This document shows, in pieces, positions 23,376 to 35,582 of a stretch of DNA of 64,000 nt (the first letter of the stretch is position 1; every line of letters begins with the position of its first letter). The stretch is from assembly GCA_958450365.1 (NCBI GenBank), contig CAUEEP010000733.1, positions 3,451,001 through 3,515,000 of the forward strand. Reading direction: 5' to 3'. The notes under the pieces were generated by a model. The model was not told where the DNA came from and ran no database searches. It saw only the letters and a list, made by a program, of their open reading frames with translations. The DNA is from Mesorhabditis belari (Eukaryota > Nematoda > Chromadorea > Rhabditida > Rhabditidae). Made by a program: the position numbers and the translations under genes.

Positions 23376-26300
23376 TTAATTGGAATGATTGTGTCCATTC
23401 GATTCGTTTTGTAGAGAACTTTGCAAAACGAACTTGTAGAGAACATGCTGAGCACAAGCAGCCAATAAAAGGAAGAAGACACAGAAGTGAAAGATTGCCA
23501 ACATTGAGAAGTTCTAAAGGTTTTGAAATATTTCGAATTATGCTATGCTCACTTGTAAGAGAATGAAAACGACGATGAGATTGAGGGGGATTCGGAAGAG
23601 ATTGATTGTAGTGGAACGAGTTTCTTCAGGCACATAAACACCCCGCAAGAAACCCATTGCTGGCCAGAAAATGCCTACACAACCCTGGAAAAAGGAAAAA
23701 CACAAAAAACATTAGTAAATCTTTGAAATATCACCTCAAAAACGAGAAATCCGATGAAAATGGAGATGCCTGAAGAGGGCATGAAGATTGGAACGGAGAG
23801 ACAAATCGCTGCGATAAAGAGAACGTATCTGAAATGGAAATCGAGTTAAAACTGAACTTCTCAATGTTTTCTTAAGACAACTTTATCTTATTTTTTTGGT
23901 AGATGGATTAGAAAGCATTTACAGATCTTAGACTACTCTCGCTCTTCTATTAGAGTACGGGGATCTTTACGGTTGCCACGGTTTGGTTTTTTCTTTTCTT
24001 TACGGTTTACGGAAGCCAATTTTTTTCGGCCAACTTGCAGCTCATTTTTAAGCACCTTAAACTTGTCAGATCAAGAAGTTTTAATAAGATTTAAATAGCT
24101 TAAAACGTCAGCTTTCAGAACCTATTTGTTTTATCAAAATTTATTGACATAAACTTATATAAAATCGGGTTGCAAATTGGTTAAAAAGCTTTGCAAGCTG
24201 ATGATCGCTACCCCGGCTGTTATTGGTTAAAAACTTGACCACTGCCGATAATTGCTAGCCCGGCTGTTAACCGTAAAGGTCCGAGTACGGTAATGTAGAG
24301 TAATATAGTAATACTTCTATTAGAGTTCAATAATAGATTCTTGTCTTTAGCTTTCTTGTTCTTAGCTTTAGCTTTAGATTCTTGTTCGTCTTTAGCTTTA
24401 GCTTTAGCTTTCAACTATTATTCTTCTATTTAACCTCATAAAATCCTCAGGTCTTTTCCGTTTGGAGATGATTTTGAAAATTGATGAGCCCATCATTGTA
24501 GCGACCATGAAAGCAGCAAAAATATATCCATGAGGAATTGATGAACCTTCAGTTGCCTGAAAATCATTTAAGATCGATTTTCTTGGTTTTAATCCTACTT
24601 GTGATAAAGCTGGAGTCCATTCGAGTACAAAAGTGTACATAGCTCCTTCAAAAAGCGATTGAACTAGTCCAAGACAAAGCACTTTTACATCTAAAGTTAG
24701 AAAATCTTATAGAACATCTTTTTTCCAGTTTTACCATTTCTAATCGTATTCGCAGCTTCTTTAAATGAATGCTGAAGAGCTGCTGATTCATTTCCATAAT
24801 TTTCAGTCCATGTACCATAGACAAGGAAAAACATTACACCCAACACTAACATTGACAAATCAAATGGAGCACTAAAAGAAAATTTTCATTGTCATTAGTA
24901 CTTACAAGTTTTTTTAATCACTCACACATAGCCAAAAGTATCAGCAGCCATTTGAGCAGCGACACCGGAAAGAATGGCGACAAGAGAGTTGCCCAAAGCT
25001 GCATTTGAGAACACTGTGCCCAAGAGATCATCGCTGAAGCCACGCTAAAAATAGATACAGATTGGTTTTTGGCTTATAAAAGTCTTTTGAATGAATCCAG
25101 AGTTTCATTTCATTTCATTTCACTTCTACAACTCAATCTAACATCAACATATGCCTCAAAAAGCTCGATCAAGCTAATTCAACAATTTCTATTCCATTTC
25201 ACCTTATTATGCTCGAAAACAAGCCAACTTTCGAAAGCTGAATAGAGAAATCAACCTTCCGAAGATTGGATTGTTCTGAAATTTTGGGAAACTATGTAAT
25301 CGATGAAGCGTTTTATTTTAAAAAGTATGCAATCATTCAAAAATATATTAGCTCATGAATGCTAGAAACCAGGATTTTGAACTCTTACATTAAAATGCTC
25401 TTACATTAAAATTTTCAAAAATTCAAAAAACCCATTTTGTAGATTATGGATAGGGCTTTTGAATCAAGAAAACCGTTTTTTGATTGGATAAGCCGTTTTT
25501 TCAGAAAACACATTACCAAAAAACGATCGTTTATAACTTGCCAACCTAATAACATTAACATATATCTCAAAAAGCTCTATCAAGCTAATTCAACGATTTC
25601 TATTCCATTTCACCTTATTATGCTCGAAAACAAGCCAACTTTCGAAAGCTGAATAGAGAATTGACGTCGCGATACCACCAAGAAATCTAAAAATTTACTT
25701 TTAACGCTTTAAATAACTTACAAAGTTTAGAAATTACCGTCCAATCATTAAAATATTGATGTCATTGAAATGTTTCGTTACACAAGCGCCACCATACAAT
25801 AAAGCGTAAAGAAGACAATTGTTTCGACGACCACTGAATCATTATTATTGGGTTGGTGAATTGAAAACTGCCGGCTATTGTCATATGTCACAGTTTGAGC
25901 ACTTTCTTCAAAAGAAACCCATTTTGGTGTCAATGGAAAAGTTGTAGAGAATCAAAAATCAAGCTTATATCCAAATTTCCAAAAAGATACACTTAGTAGT
26001 TCCGCTTAAAATTTGTGTGTTCTGTGTGTTCTTTGTGCGTAATCGTAATCGCTCGTCGTCTGGCGCAGGGCTTTCACATAACTCCCTTCCCTCTCCCTTT
26101 GCCAAACGACTCTGGCCGGCTCCGAATCCTCAAATTGGACATTCACTTCTGCGCAAATCAAGGCTAATCTCAATCCATTGGGTTAGTGAATTGAGAACTG
26201 CCAGCTATTATCGTATGTGACGCCACTTTCTTCAAAAGAAACCCATTTTGGTGTCAATAGAAAAGTTGTAGAGAATCAAAAATGGAGCTTATATCCAAAT

Positions 26301-26801
26301 TTTCAGAACGATTCAAAAACTAGTTTTCAAGAAATGCCAAATTGACGAATTTTCACAAAACTATCATTATTATATTTTTTTTCATTTATGCCTACAATTT
26401 GTCCGCAAATGAGCCAATGATTGTGCCAAAAAGTAAAGATGAACCAAAGCCAGCAATGAAAAGGATCTGAATTCGGATTAGTAGAGAAATGTTTCACAGA
26501 TTACCTCAATTTGATGTTTTGTCATTCCATAGCTGTCATACAAAGCATAGACATGAGGTCCTTGCAGCCAATCACCAGCTAAATTTCACAGTAAATAGCA
26601 AAGATAAGAAAACTCACCAACAGCCAACAAATAGACAGTAATATAGGTCTTTTGGAAGCCTTTAAAGTTCGCATCTTCACAAGTTTCTACCTATATTAGT
26701 TAAGATTAAGCTTTTAAATAAAATAAAGTTACCTTGGTCCTTGTATAGTAGAATAGTAAAGCGCATAGCACGCTGAGACCGTAGAATATTGGGATAAACA
26801 T
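23376..26801 (-). CDS. MFSD5: MFSD5 homologue, molybdate-anion transporter family
   Basis: Minus-strand exons: 26801-26733, 26690-26618, 26578-26505, 26466-26396, 25833-25738, 25686-25614, 25044-24926, 24871-24735, 24690-24599, 24556-24435, 23828-23735, 23684-23553, 23513-23376; 429 residues, phases all consistent, close to the usual length (about 450). MFSD5 is a major facilitator protein linked to molybdate uptake. Diagnostic stretches include GDWLQGPHVYALY, the motif-A equivalent GSFADKFGRRNN, GRFLGGIATSILYSAFESWL, TWTENYGNES, VQSLFEGAMYTFVLEWTPAL and IPHGYIFAAFM. About 12 membrane segments are readable. Introns of 42 bp (24557-24598) and 39 bp (23514-23552) are typical of nematodes. A transposon ends only about a dozen bases upstream of the exon at 25833, and a partial copy of exon 25686-25614 lies in the next intron. 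Confidence 0.92.
23940..24310. mobile_element. Degenerate inverted-repeat element in an MFSD5 intron
   Basis: CTTCTATTAGAGTACGG near 23945 and TACGGTAATG...CTTCTATTAGAGT near 24285-24320 suggest remains of a MITE. The ends are not well defined. A TAGCTTTAGCTT simple repeat follows at 24345-24415. Confidence 0.45.
25136..25252 (-). pseudogene. Partial duplicate of MFSD5 exon 6 and its donor
   Basis: On the minus strand about 45 bp of coding sequence (LYSAFESWLVFEHNK), the donor and about 70 bp of intron are repeated from 25540-25660. There is no acceptor in front of the copied coding part. Confidence 0.8.
25846..26380. mobile_element. Two partial mariner-like MITEs (TTGGGTTGGTGAATTG family)
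   Basis: Related to the full element at 15688: one piece at about 25846-26010, a second in the same orientation at about 26178-26360. Between them lies a short GC-richer stretch (26017-26165) of unknown origin. Confidence 0.65.
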
Positions 26802-27395
26802 TGGTTCTTGAAATGAAAGATTGGATTTCAGAGAAAAGCTTTCAGTGTTCTATAAAAGAACGAGCGGGTTTCTACGATAAAATCTCGAAAAGCTCAAAGA
26901 AAAACCACGTAATTCGAAAAATATTAGATTTTACAGCCAAAGCTAGACAACTAAACAATAAAAGTTCTTTAAAGTTCTTTTTTAAAGCTTTTGTTAAGGT
27001 TGGATAAAGAAAAGATTGCCTAAGCCTATTGAGGAAACAATCCTTTTTGAAGTGATCTTGTCATTCTGATAGATAGTAAGCGATTATGTGGATGCAGGAA
27101 AGTGTAGATAGAAAGCTTCTTAATCAAAAAGCTTTATACTCTGGCTTTCAGTTGTACTAGATAGCAAGCGATTGCTGAGGAGCACAAAGCACATCTTACG
27201 AGGCAGCTATAACTAACTAGGGAACGGTCAGATTTCGCGTGAATCCCAACCAAAGCTATATGACTTATGCAAGTCGGACACGGGCAACACGATCACGTTT
27301 TTAGTTTTTGCCCAAACGATTTCTGTATTCGGATTGGCGCTTGCAAAACCTCACTGTTCCCTAGTAAGTTACTAAGTAAGATGGGAAGTCGATGG
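26802..27395. other. Region upstream of the MFSD5-like gene
   Basis: No exon or clear repeat is supported. A spliced-leader or core promoter cannot be singled out. Confidence 0.35.
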
Positions 27396-27660
27396 TAAGT
27401 AGATGAGTCGATGGGAAGTACATCTCAGTCAAGATGGTAAGTGTCTAAGTCGGTGGTACATCTCAGTCAAGATGGTAAGTATCTGAGTCAATGGTACATC
27501 TCAGTCAAGATGGTTAGTATCTGAGTCGATGGTACATCTCAATCGAGATGATAAGTATCTGAGTCGATGGTACATCTCAATCAAAATGGTAAGTATCTCA
27601 GTCAATGGTACATCTCAGTCAAGATGGTTAGTATCTCCGTCGATCTGAGATGCCAAGTTT
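27396..27660. repeat. GATGGTACATCTCAGTCAA minisatellite
   Basis: About six units of roughly 43 bp built on GATGGTAAGTATCTGAGTCG and ATGGTACATCTCAGTCAA. A shorter inverted part follows to 27745. Confidence 0.85.
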
Positions 27661-27749
27661 TTAGCTGCTAAATGGTAAGTACCATCTCAGATTGACTGAG
27701 ATGGCACTCACCATCCAGATCGATTACCATTGACTTACTATCTCATTGA

Positions 27750-28200
27750 CTTTAAAATTACAGCCGGAAAAAAGCATTACAAAATAAGAATTTTCTGAAG
27801 TTTTTAGCTTCAATCGTTCGACTAGAATGGATTAAATGTTGCTTTGAAAACTGTTTCACTAACTTGTTTATTACCTTGAATTGATCAAAAAGAATTTGAG
27901 AGAAAAAAAATCGAAAGTTCTCTTAAATTTTGACAAAAGAAAACGAAAAAGGAAATCTTTCTTTTTATTTAGAAAAACTTTTTGAAAAAAAAATGAAGTG
28001 GACGGAATTAATTGAAGAATTCGAAAGTATTTTGAAGAAATATTGTTTAAAATATTGTCTAAACTATAAATAGTTCTAAAAAAAGCTATTTTAAATACCT
28101 TGCATTTGATTTTAAATCAAGAAATTGTTTTTTAAAGGTTTTTGAAATGAAAAACCTTCCTGTAAACGCTTCGGTAGTTGGTTTTTTTTAAAAAGTTTTT
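27750..28200. other. AT-rich stretch, no gene seen
   Basis: Oligo-A and oligo-T rich sequence with no coding frame or repeat that I can define. Confidence 0.35.
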
Positions 28201-28995
28201 CTTGAGAACAAGTTCTAAAAGGCAAACTATTGTCATTGTTGAAGCGAATTTTTTCCTTAAAACTTATCATTTTCCTTGCGCAGATAGATTTTGGGGCTTA
28301 GAGATTAACATATTAACATATTAACATATTAACCATTACCAAGTTTATTCATTGCCATTGCAAATCGCTTAGAAATTGTCATTAACACATTAACAAGTTT
28401 AAAAGGAAAACCATTGTCATTGTTTAAGCGATTCTTTTTCCTTAAAACTTATCATTTTCCTTGCGCACATAGATTTTGGGGCTTAGAAATTGTGCAAAAG
28501 GCAACATTGTCATTATGCATATTTTTCCTTAAAAAAGTGGGCAGAACAGCCAGGGGCCCAGAAAGGGAAGGGCTGGGTCGACCCGCCGACTGCCAGTGGC
28601 AGCGCGGGTTAGTCCGCCGGGTGGGGGGTCGCCCAGGGCCCCCCGGCCCCGCCGGAGACGACGACAACACCCCGAAGGGAGGGGTGCCGAGTCGAGAAGA
28701 AAACATAACATATATATTGCCATTAACAAGTTTATTCATTGCCATTGCACATGGCTTAGGAATTGTACACATTAACAAGTTCTAAAAGGCAAACTATTGT
28801 CATTGTTTAAGCGAATTTTTTTCCTTAAAACTTATCATTTTCCTTGTGCACATAGATTTTGGGACTTAGATATTAACATATTAACATATTAACATATTAA
28901 CATATTAACATATTAACCATTAACAAGTTTATTCATTTTCCATTGCACATCGCTTAGAAATTGTCATTAACAAGTTTATTCATTGCCATTGCACA
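28200..28995. repeat. Tandem repeat of 300 bp units with AACATATT runs
   Basis: Three units share CTTAAAACTTATCATTTTCC, a run of TTAACATA and AACAAGTTTATTCATTGCCA. The middle unit is interrupted by the GC-rich island 28544-28701. Confidence 0.75.
28544..28701. other. Very GC-rich island inside an AT-rich repeat
   Basis: About 155 bp of strongly G+C-rich sequence, for example GGGTCGACCCGCCGACTGCC and CCCCGGCCCCGCCGGAG, with abrupt edges. Open frames cross it on both strands, as expected for GC-rich DNA, and none resembles a known protein. It may be an inserted foreign fragment, a repeat or an assembly joint. Confidence 0.6.
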
Positions 28996-29414
28996 TCCCA
29001 AACTTTGAAAGTGGCGATGTGAGGGAATTCCAAATGATAAAACACAAAATTTGAATTTTTAAAGTTTAAAAGCATTTAATTACAATTAAAATTGTTAAAA
29101 TTTTGTTTATAAATGGAAACTTTAGCTTGTTTAGCTGAAGAAAAAAAAGGTTTCGCAGCAGGTTTTCCATGGAAACAACAAAGAAAAAGTTGGAAAGAAA
29201 GTTTCTAGACTTAAAAACAAAAAATATTCAATTAAACATTGTTGCATTTAAAAATAAACAGATTTCAACAAATTTTCAGCAATTTTAGACAATTTAAACA
29301 AGTTTTCAGCTTTTTAAAAGCCAAAAAACTGTTCAAAGAATCGGGAAAAAGCTTAGAAAAAAAGAATTTCAACAAATTTTAACTTTAATTTAACTTTAAA
29401 ATTTTCAATTGAAT

Positions 29415-29920
29415 ACCGTATTTTCTTTAATAGTAGTGCACTTTGAGCATTGCCTAAATTCCTTGAAATCTCGAGAACCGCTTATCAGAACCTATCGATG
29501 TGGGGTCGGAAAATGTAGCTGACGATGAGATCTAGACGATGATTAGAGTCTTGAGCTTCTGTGAAGACTTTGGAACCCGTAAAATAGTCATCAACTCGGC
29601 TCGGCCGGGCGCACTACTATTGGAGAGAATACGGTAACCATGGGAAGAAAAGACTGACTAAAAAAGACGCGGAATGAGCCTATTTTTAACAATATAGACC
29701 GTATTCTCTCTAATAGTAGGGCACTTTGAGCGTTGCCTAAATTCCTTGAAATCTCGAGAACCGCTTATCAGAACCTATCGATGTGGGGTCGGAAAATGTA
29801 GCTGACGATCAGATCTTGACGATGATTAGAGTCTTGAGCTTCTGTGAAGACTTTGGAACCCGTAAAATAGTCATCAACTCGGCTCGGCCTGGGTGCACTA
29901 CTATTAGAGAGAATATGGTA
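29415..29920 (+). mobile_element. Paired MITE (ACCGTATTTTC family), dimer 4
   Basis: Two elements with the same CCATGGGAAGAAAAG spacer as at 9255. Confidence 0.85.
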
Positions 29921-29977
29921 ATTAAGAGCTGAAAAAAAGCAGCTTATTGATCTTGTAAGATACTTTAAAGTAGTATA

Positions 29978-30412
29978 CCGTAATAATTCTAATAGAAGAC
30001 CATGGTCTTCTAATTTTCAACCCCCCAAAATTGGTGAGTCAAAAAAGTAGGTAAAGGTCCCCCACATGAATCAAAAAATTAAAAATAGTTAAAAACTATT
30101 TCAAACGATAGCCCTTGCCCCAGAACATGCCAAAAACATGTCTAAAAGTGAAATTATTTTCTTGCCCGGACTCCATAGAAAATCTTTCAAAAAAATCCAT
30201 GTAGGGGACCACATAAAAATTTTTCCAAAAAGTTATTTTTTAATTTTTTCAAAAACTACGTCTCCAATTTTACTGCCGAGGCTAAAATATTACTATCTGG
30301 ACCCAAATCTTTCATTCTACTTGAACAGAAGTTTTAAAAAGTCCCGATTTCAAGGGGTCAAGGGGGTGGTCTTCTATTGGAGACTGGTCTTCTATTAGAA
30401 TTATTACGGTAA
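29978..30412. mobile_element. MITE with ACCGTAATAATTCTAATAGA ends
   Basis: About 435 bp bounded by ACCGTAATAATTCTAATAG and its complement, plus inner repeats of GAAGACCATGGTCTTC. The 86-codon open frame inside has no recognised domain. Confidence 0.75.
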
Positions 30413-31314
30413 ATTAAGTTAAACTGAGAAAGTCGAAAATTTTAGCTATTTGTTTTATTTTTTGAGAATCTCAATCCACGACAAGAATCACGGCGAGAAA
30501 CGTGTCTAACACGACAGCTCTGCAAACATTTCCATCAAAATTCTTCTCATTTCTCGTTTCGTTAAACATCATTCTTATAGAAAAAACTATTCAATGGAAA
30601 TTTTACAGTACTTTAGAAAGTAATATGAAGAAGAAAGACCGTCAAACGGCTCGGAATCGCCTACTTTGTGAACGATTTTTGAATGATGAACTTTGAAAGG
30701 GGAAACACAAGGGATCTAGTGCACTAAACTTTAAATATTTGCTAGACAATATCAAAAAAACGCAAGGGATCTAGTGCACAAAAATTTAGAGAATTCAGTG
30801 CACCAGATGCCTTGCGTTTTGGAAAAATGCACAAAATTGCTCTTTTTTTTGTTCATTTCCCTGTCTTACAAAAAAAAGAAAGAATGAAAAAATGAATAGA
30901 GATTATGGATTTTGAATGAAAAATGAACGAATTTGTGCTCAAGGTTTCTCTATTCTCTTTTTCTTTTCTCTATTCCTCCAAAATTCCCCACATTTTCATT
31001 CTTTCCTAGCCGATTCAATCGAGAAAAGGATTGGAAATCGGCGTGGCAATATCGATTTTTTTTTTATTTCTTTCGCTTATTCCATTCACTTCTCAGAAAG
31101 CTTAAAAGAATTAGAGAATTTTGATAAAAATTTCTCTAAATTATCATCTTAATCTTATCGAAGACATTGCGCTCATTGGCTCATTGCCTTTATTGCTCAT
31201 TGGCTTCTCTAGGGTTTGAAAAGTTTCAACTTTTAGCTAAAGATTTCAAAGTCTGATCTGATTTCATCCCACTCTCTAGCGCATCAAATCCCTTTTTGTT
31301 TCTAGAGCACAAAG
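30413..31314. other. Unassigned region with short repeats
   Basis: A direct repeat of GCAAGGGATCTAGTGCAC occurs at about 30708 and 30760. The 64-codon frame at 30502 and the overlapping frames at 30916-31152 have no features of real genes. A block near 31200-31265 is repeated at about 33055-33120. Confidence 0.35.
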
Positions 31315-31549
31315 TACAGTACTGGACAATGAAATATCATATTTGAAAAACGATCATCACTTTCGCGCGTCTGTAACTCCCTTGTCTTTACCGTATTTCC
31401 AAATATTAATTTTACCATTGTGTAGCCCTTGAAAAGAGCTTTCAGAAAATGTATAACACTAATAGTTTAAACTCAAAGACAAGGAAGTTACAGACGTGCG
31501 AAAGTGACGATCGTTTTTCAAATATCATATTTCATTGTCCAGTACTGTA
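31315..31549. mobile_element. Tc1-like MITE, copy 3
   Basis: Complete 235-bp copy flanked by TA on both sides. Confidence 0.85.
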
Positions 31550-31754
31550 CCAAGGATTCCCCTTCGAAATCTCTTCATCAAAAATCGAGCACTGTTCAGC
31601 GATTTTTGTCATTTACAAAGCTCAATTGAAAACTAAAGAAAAATGTCTAAAGATAAAAAAAGATTATCACATTTTATATGCAAAAAAAATGGAATGAAGA
31701 AATGAGAAAAAGTCGACTTGGTCGCAAGAACGGAATCATGTGCAAAGGATGAGG

Positions 31755-32160
31755 TGATCGGACGGATGGGGAGAGCCGTTTTAAACGGGAAACGAGGCCG
31801 TGATTCGAGAAGAGTCTGGAATCTGGAAACAATCATTCATTTAGATTGTAGTTTTATATTTAATTACTGTATACCGGATCAGCTCTAAAGTAAGGGTAAC
31901 TGAGTCAATTGGCTAACTGACTAATGGGCTAACTGGGGACGGATGGGGAGAGGCTTTTTAAACGTGAAACGAGGCCGTGATTCGAGAGGAATCTAGAAAC
32001 AATCATTCATTTAGATTGTGGTTTTATACTTGATTACTGTATACTGGATTAGCTCTAAGGTAAGGGTAACTGGCTAACTGGCTAACTGGTTAACTGGCTA
32101 ACTGGTTAACTGGCTAACTGGCTAACTGGCTAACTGGCTAACTGACTAATTGGCTCAAAA
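31755..32160. repeat. Direct duplication ending in a GGCTAACT repeat
   Basis: GGATGGGGAGAG...GAAACGAGGCCGTGATTCGAG occurs at about 31763 and 31932, and the second copy ends in about ten units of TGGCTAACTGG (32065-32150). Confidence 0.8.
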
Positions 32161-33160
32161 TTTGATGTCACTGGTCTCTTTTTCTGTTACAGTAAGCTAC
32201 TCAATTGATGCTTCTGAGAATTTAAAGCTTAATTTAATATTGTTTTTGCAGTATCAATATGAATTCTTAATCAGTGCAAAAAAAAGAAAATAAACTTTTC
32301 TTATCAATCCTTAAAAGAAAAACTATTTACTACTGGCTAATTGGCTAATTGACTCAAAATTTGATGTCACTGGGAATGCCCATATTTACTATTTACTACC
32401 AATTTCCTCTTGAATTCGAAAGACTCACCTTATCTTCAATTTGTTCTTATCCTTGTTGTCTGTCTAGTTTGACTAGTGGAAAAGTTTCTAAAATTTATTT
32501 TTGTCTTTAAAATTGAAACTTCAAACATGAAATCCATGGTTAAAATGGAATGGCCTCACATCGCCCACAACCGTCTTTCAGGGATATTATTACCTGAAAA
32601 AGTCTTTTTAAATAGCTAAAAGAAAATTAGTTTCTAGTATAAATGATGTGAAAAGATTGAAAAGAAAAAGCTTAATTTAATATTGATCATGCAGTATCAA
32701 TATGAATCAATATGAAAGCTGTTCTCTAATAGTCTCTAATAGATATTATTACCTGAAAAAAGTATTTTTAAATAGCTAAAAGAAAATTAGTTTCTAGTAT
32801 AAATGATGAGAAAAGATTGTAAATTCGAAATGAAATCAATCAACGAGTGTCAACAATGGAAAACCTAAAGGAATTTCATTGGGAAATCAATCCGAAAGAG
32901 CTTCAGGTAAATTAAGAGATTCAAAAGGAAATCTTTCTGTTCTTTTCGATTTTGAAAACGAATCTATAAGATGATTTGAGTTCGGTTCAATTTATTGCTC
33001 TTTGAATTGCTCTAACCTGACTCTAACTTATTGCTCTAACCCTAGAGAAGCCAATGGGCTGCTCTAGGGTTTGAAAAGCTGCAACTTTTAGCTAAAGATT
33101 TCAAAGTCTGATCTGATTCAAAAATTCAAAGCTGATCCAAGCTGCCTGACTAGTAGTTTT
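32161..33160. other. Unassigned region with diverged direct repeats
   Basis: GATATTATTACCTGAAAAA and the following 60 bp occur twice (about 32582 and 32742). GACTCAAAATTTGATGTCAC also occurs twice. No exon is supported. Confidence 0.35.
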
Positions 33161-33164
33161 GTTA

Positions 33165-33301
33165 GACTTAAAATGGTCTACAGTACTTTATAATGAGATA
33201 TTGTAAATGGTGCATTAGAGCGATGTCCCTCAAATAGAACGATTCTCGAAGGGAGTATTGAAAAAAGCAACCAGTCGCTCTAATACAGCATTTACGGTAT
33301 G
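33165..33301. mobile_element. Short inverted-repeat element with GCGCTCTAAT/ATTTACGGTA motifs
   Basis: ATTGTAAATGGTGCATTAGAGCGA near 33191 is matched by the inverted TCGCTCTAATACAGCATTTAC near 33276. The element is about 120 bp. Confidence 0.55.
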
Positions 33302-33359
33302 TTTGCCATTCCCAATTAGATAGGATAAGAAGGCTTGAAGCTTTTCAGTTATTACAAGC

Positions 33360-33710
33360 AGGCTTTAATCGATTGGAACTTTCTGTAACTGAACTTTCTG
33401 TTTTGAATAAAAGCTACAGTACTCCAGGCAAGTTTCATGGCCTATTAGAACTTTTGAAAGATGAAATATTAAATCTAAAAGAGTTTGTTATGGTTTGGTG
33501 TGGGGTGAGAGTGTTTTTTTTGGGATGATCAACCCTGAGAAGGAAGGGGAACTTTCTGTAACTTAAATAAAAGCTATAGTAATCCAGGCAAGCTTCATGG
33601 CCTACTAGATCTTTTGAAAGATGAAATATTAAATATAAAAGAGTTTGTTATGGTTTGGTGTGGGGTGAGAGTGTTTTTTGGGATGACCAACCCTGAGATG
33701 GGAGGGGAAT
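33360..33710. repeat. Direct duplication of about 150 bp
   Basis: AAAAGCTACAGTACTCCAGG through GTTTGGTGTGGGGTGAGAGT is repeated with few changes about 165 bp further on. Confidence 0.8.
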
Positions 33711-34400
33711 GTCCCCGTCCCAGGCTGTGCGAATAGAAAAAACCCTTCTTTTTCTCTTTTCACCCGCCCCCTTTTGCTCCACATTTTACAAAAAAAATTA
33801 AATAAAATTTGAACAACTTTAAATTAAATAGAAAGTTGAAAGTCTTTTCTGGGAAAAAATTTTTTAAATTTAAATGATCTCTTTGAAATCATCATTTAAA
33901 AACTCGAAGTAATGTGATTTTTTCAAAAATTTGCATATTTAGATATTAGTTCGTTGTTTTATTTGTATTTTAAGGGTTTTAGATTGGTTTTTGAATGGTT
34001 TTTGCTCATTTTACTCCAGCTGATGCACTTTTCTTGCACTTTCTAAGTGAAAAAATGGGGAGAGAACGAGAATTTGCACTTTCCCACAAAATCGGAGAGA
34101 GGGAAAAGAATGAAAAAAGTGGGAAATTCTGAGGAAATGAAGAGAAATGAGAAAAGAATTTCTGTAAAATCGTCTTTTCAAGAGAATCCGGGCCTATCCG
34201 AGGGGTAGTATAAAGGGCTAGATGAGTTCAATGTTTTTCAAAATATTTCACTGTTATTTTCATCGATTCTTTACTATGAATCTTTTCAGTTTTAAGAAAA
34301 ACAACTCTATTTTGCAAAACTCTTTAACAGATATTCATTTATTTTTCTGAAATCTTTGAAATATCAATTTTGAAAAAACTTTGAGGTGAGTCTTTACTTT
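33711..34400. other. AT-rich unassigned region
   Basis: Long A/T runs, no exon or element recognised. Confidence 0.35.
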
Positions 34401-34720
34401 AGAAGTACTGGAAAGCTTGTATCTTGTCTACTTAAGCCCTTCTGGAGTAAGGGGTCAAGTCCGGTGTCGGGAAGGTCGCGGGTTCGAGTCCCGATTTCGC
34501 ACAACTTTTTGATCTCCCCGAGCTCCAACCGTCTAAGCATTCAGATATTAAAACTAACTGTACTTGAGGAAATCAAGTCCGTTGTGGTGTAGTGATTAGC
34601 ACGCTGGCCGGGTAGGCGAAAGTTCCTTGGCTCGAGTCCCGACGATGCACAACTTTTTGATCTCCCCCAGTTCCAACTGTCTAAGCATTCAGATATTAAA
34701 ACTAACTGTACTTGAGCATT
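34400..34720 (+). repeat. Tandem pair of tRNA-like elements with the same 3' tail (SINE candidate)
   Basis: The first copy has a B-box GCGGGTTCGAGTCCCG near 34479; the second has an A-box-like GTGGTGTAGTGATTAGCAC (34576) and GGCTCGAGTCCCGA near 34630. Both continue into an identical tail that starts CACAACTTTTTGATCTCCCC and ends AAAACTAACTGTACTTGAG. The acceptor stems do not pair, so these are not tRNA genes. A shared non-tRNA tail is the hallmark of a SINE. Confidence 0.65.
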
Positions 34721-35582
34721 TTCTTACTGTAGAAGCTGAAATCAATCCTGAAAGGCTCAGTCTTACATCAATCCCGAAAAAAGGAGCAGGGTAAAAACTG
34801 ATTTTCGATTCATTTCAGCAGAGCAACTAGGATAGACAAAACTCATAACTAACTGAGCATGAAACTCACTCATAACAACTAACTGAGCATGAAACTCACT
34901 CATAACTCTTCGTGAGCATGAAATCCGTTCCCTTTCCTCAGCCTCAGATTCTCCTATTTTTTTGCTTAACCACTAACATGACTTCCAGAATCCCAGCAAG
35001 AAAATCATCATTTTATAAATTGAAAATCTCCAACGCTCACACAGCTGCCTAGTACCGTACCCAATCTCCCAAGAGATTTTCAAAAGATTCCCATAAAAAG
35101 GCCATTCCGCGGCCTCCACAACCTTTTTTTTGGCCTATCTTGTCCACTTTTTTGCCCATTTTTTTTTGCCCAATCTCACCCCCGACCACACACAGTTTTT
35201 GCCGAAACTTTTTTTCCACATACTCTCAGTTTTTCAGCCGCTTTTTGCTGGCGTTTTTTTTCTTGATGGGCGAACGCGGCGGTCAGTGCCTACATAAAAA
35301 GCGTTCTCTTTTTGAATGGGGAAAAGGGAAAAGAGGTGTCCCCCGGCACCGATGAACACCCAGAGAAAGACGGGAATGGAACGGAGGAGTGGAGGAGTGG
35401 AGGGGTGGAGGGGTGGAGGGGTGAAGATTGGGAACACTGCTGACTCGGGTTTTTCTCGGGACTATGGCTCTAATTTTGGTGAAGCTAAATGAGAAATTGA
35501 AAAATATAGGAGAGGGGTGCTAAATCTAGGTCTAGTTTTTTTAAAATTCTGGGTATTAGAGATGCTGGATAGTCATAGATGT
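34721..35582. other. Unassigned region with a GC-richer core
   Basis: 34840-34925 repeats CTCATAACAACTAACTGAGC. 35040-35450 is less AT-rich and contains GGAGGAGTGGAGGGGTGG repeats. It could be the 5' flank of a gene, but no exon follows. Confidence 0.35.

Noticed and set aside
28414..28785. Frames of 66-123 codons on both strands
   Set aside because: They depend on the GC-rich island, where stops are rare; no protein similarity.
34570..34651. Possible true tRNA gene
   Set aside because: A and B boxes are good but the first and last seven bases do not pair and the anticodon stem is imperfect; the shared tail with its neighbour indicates a SINE.
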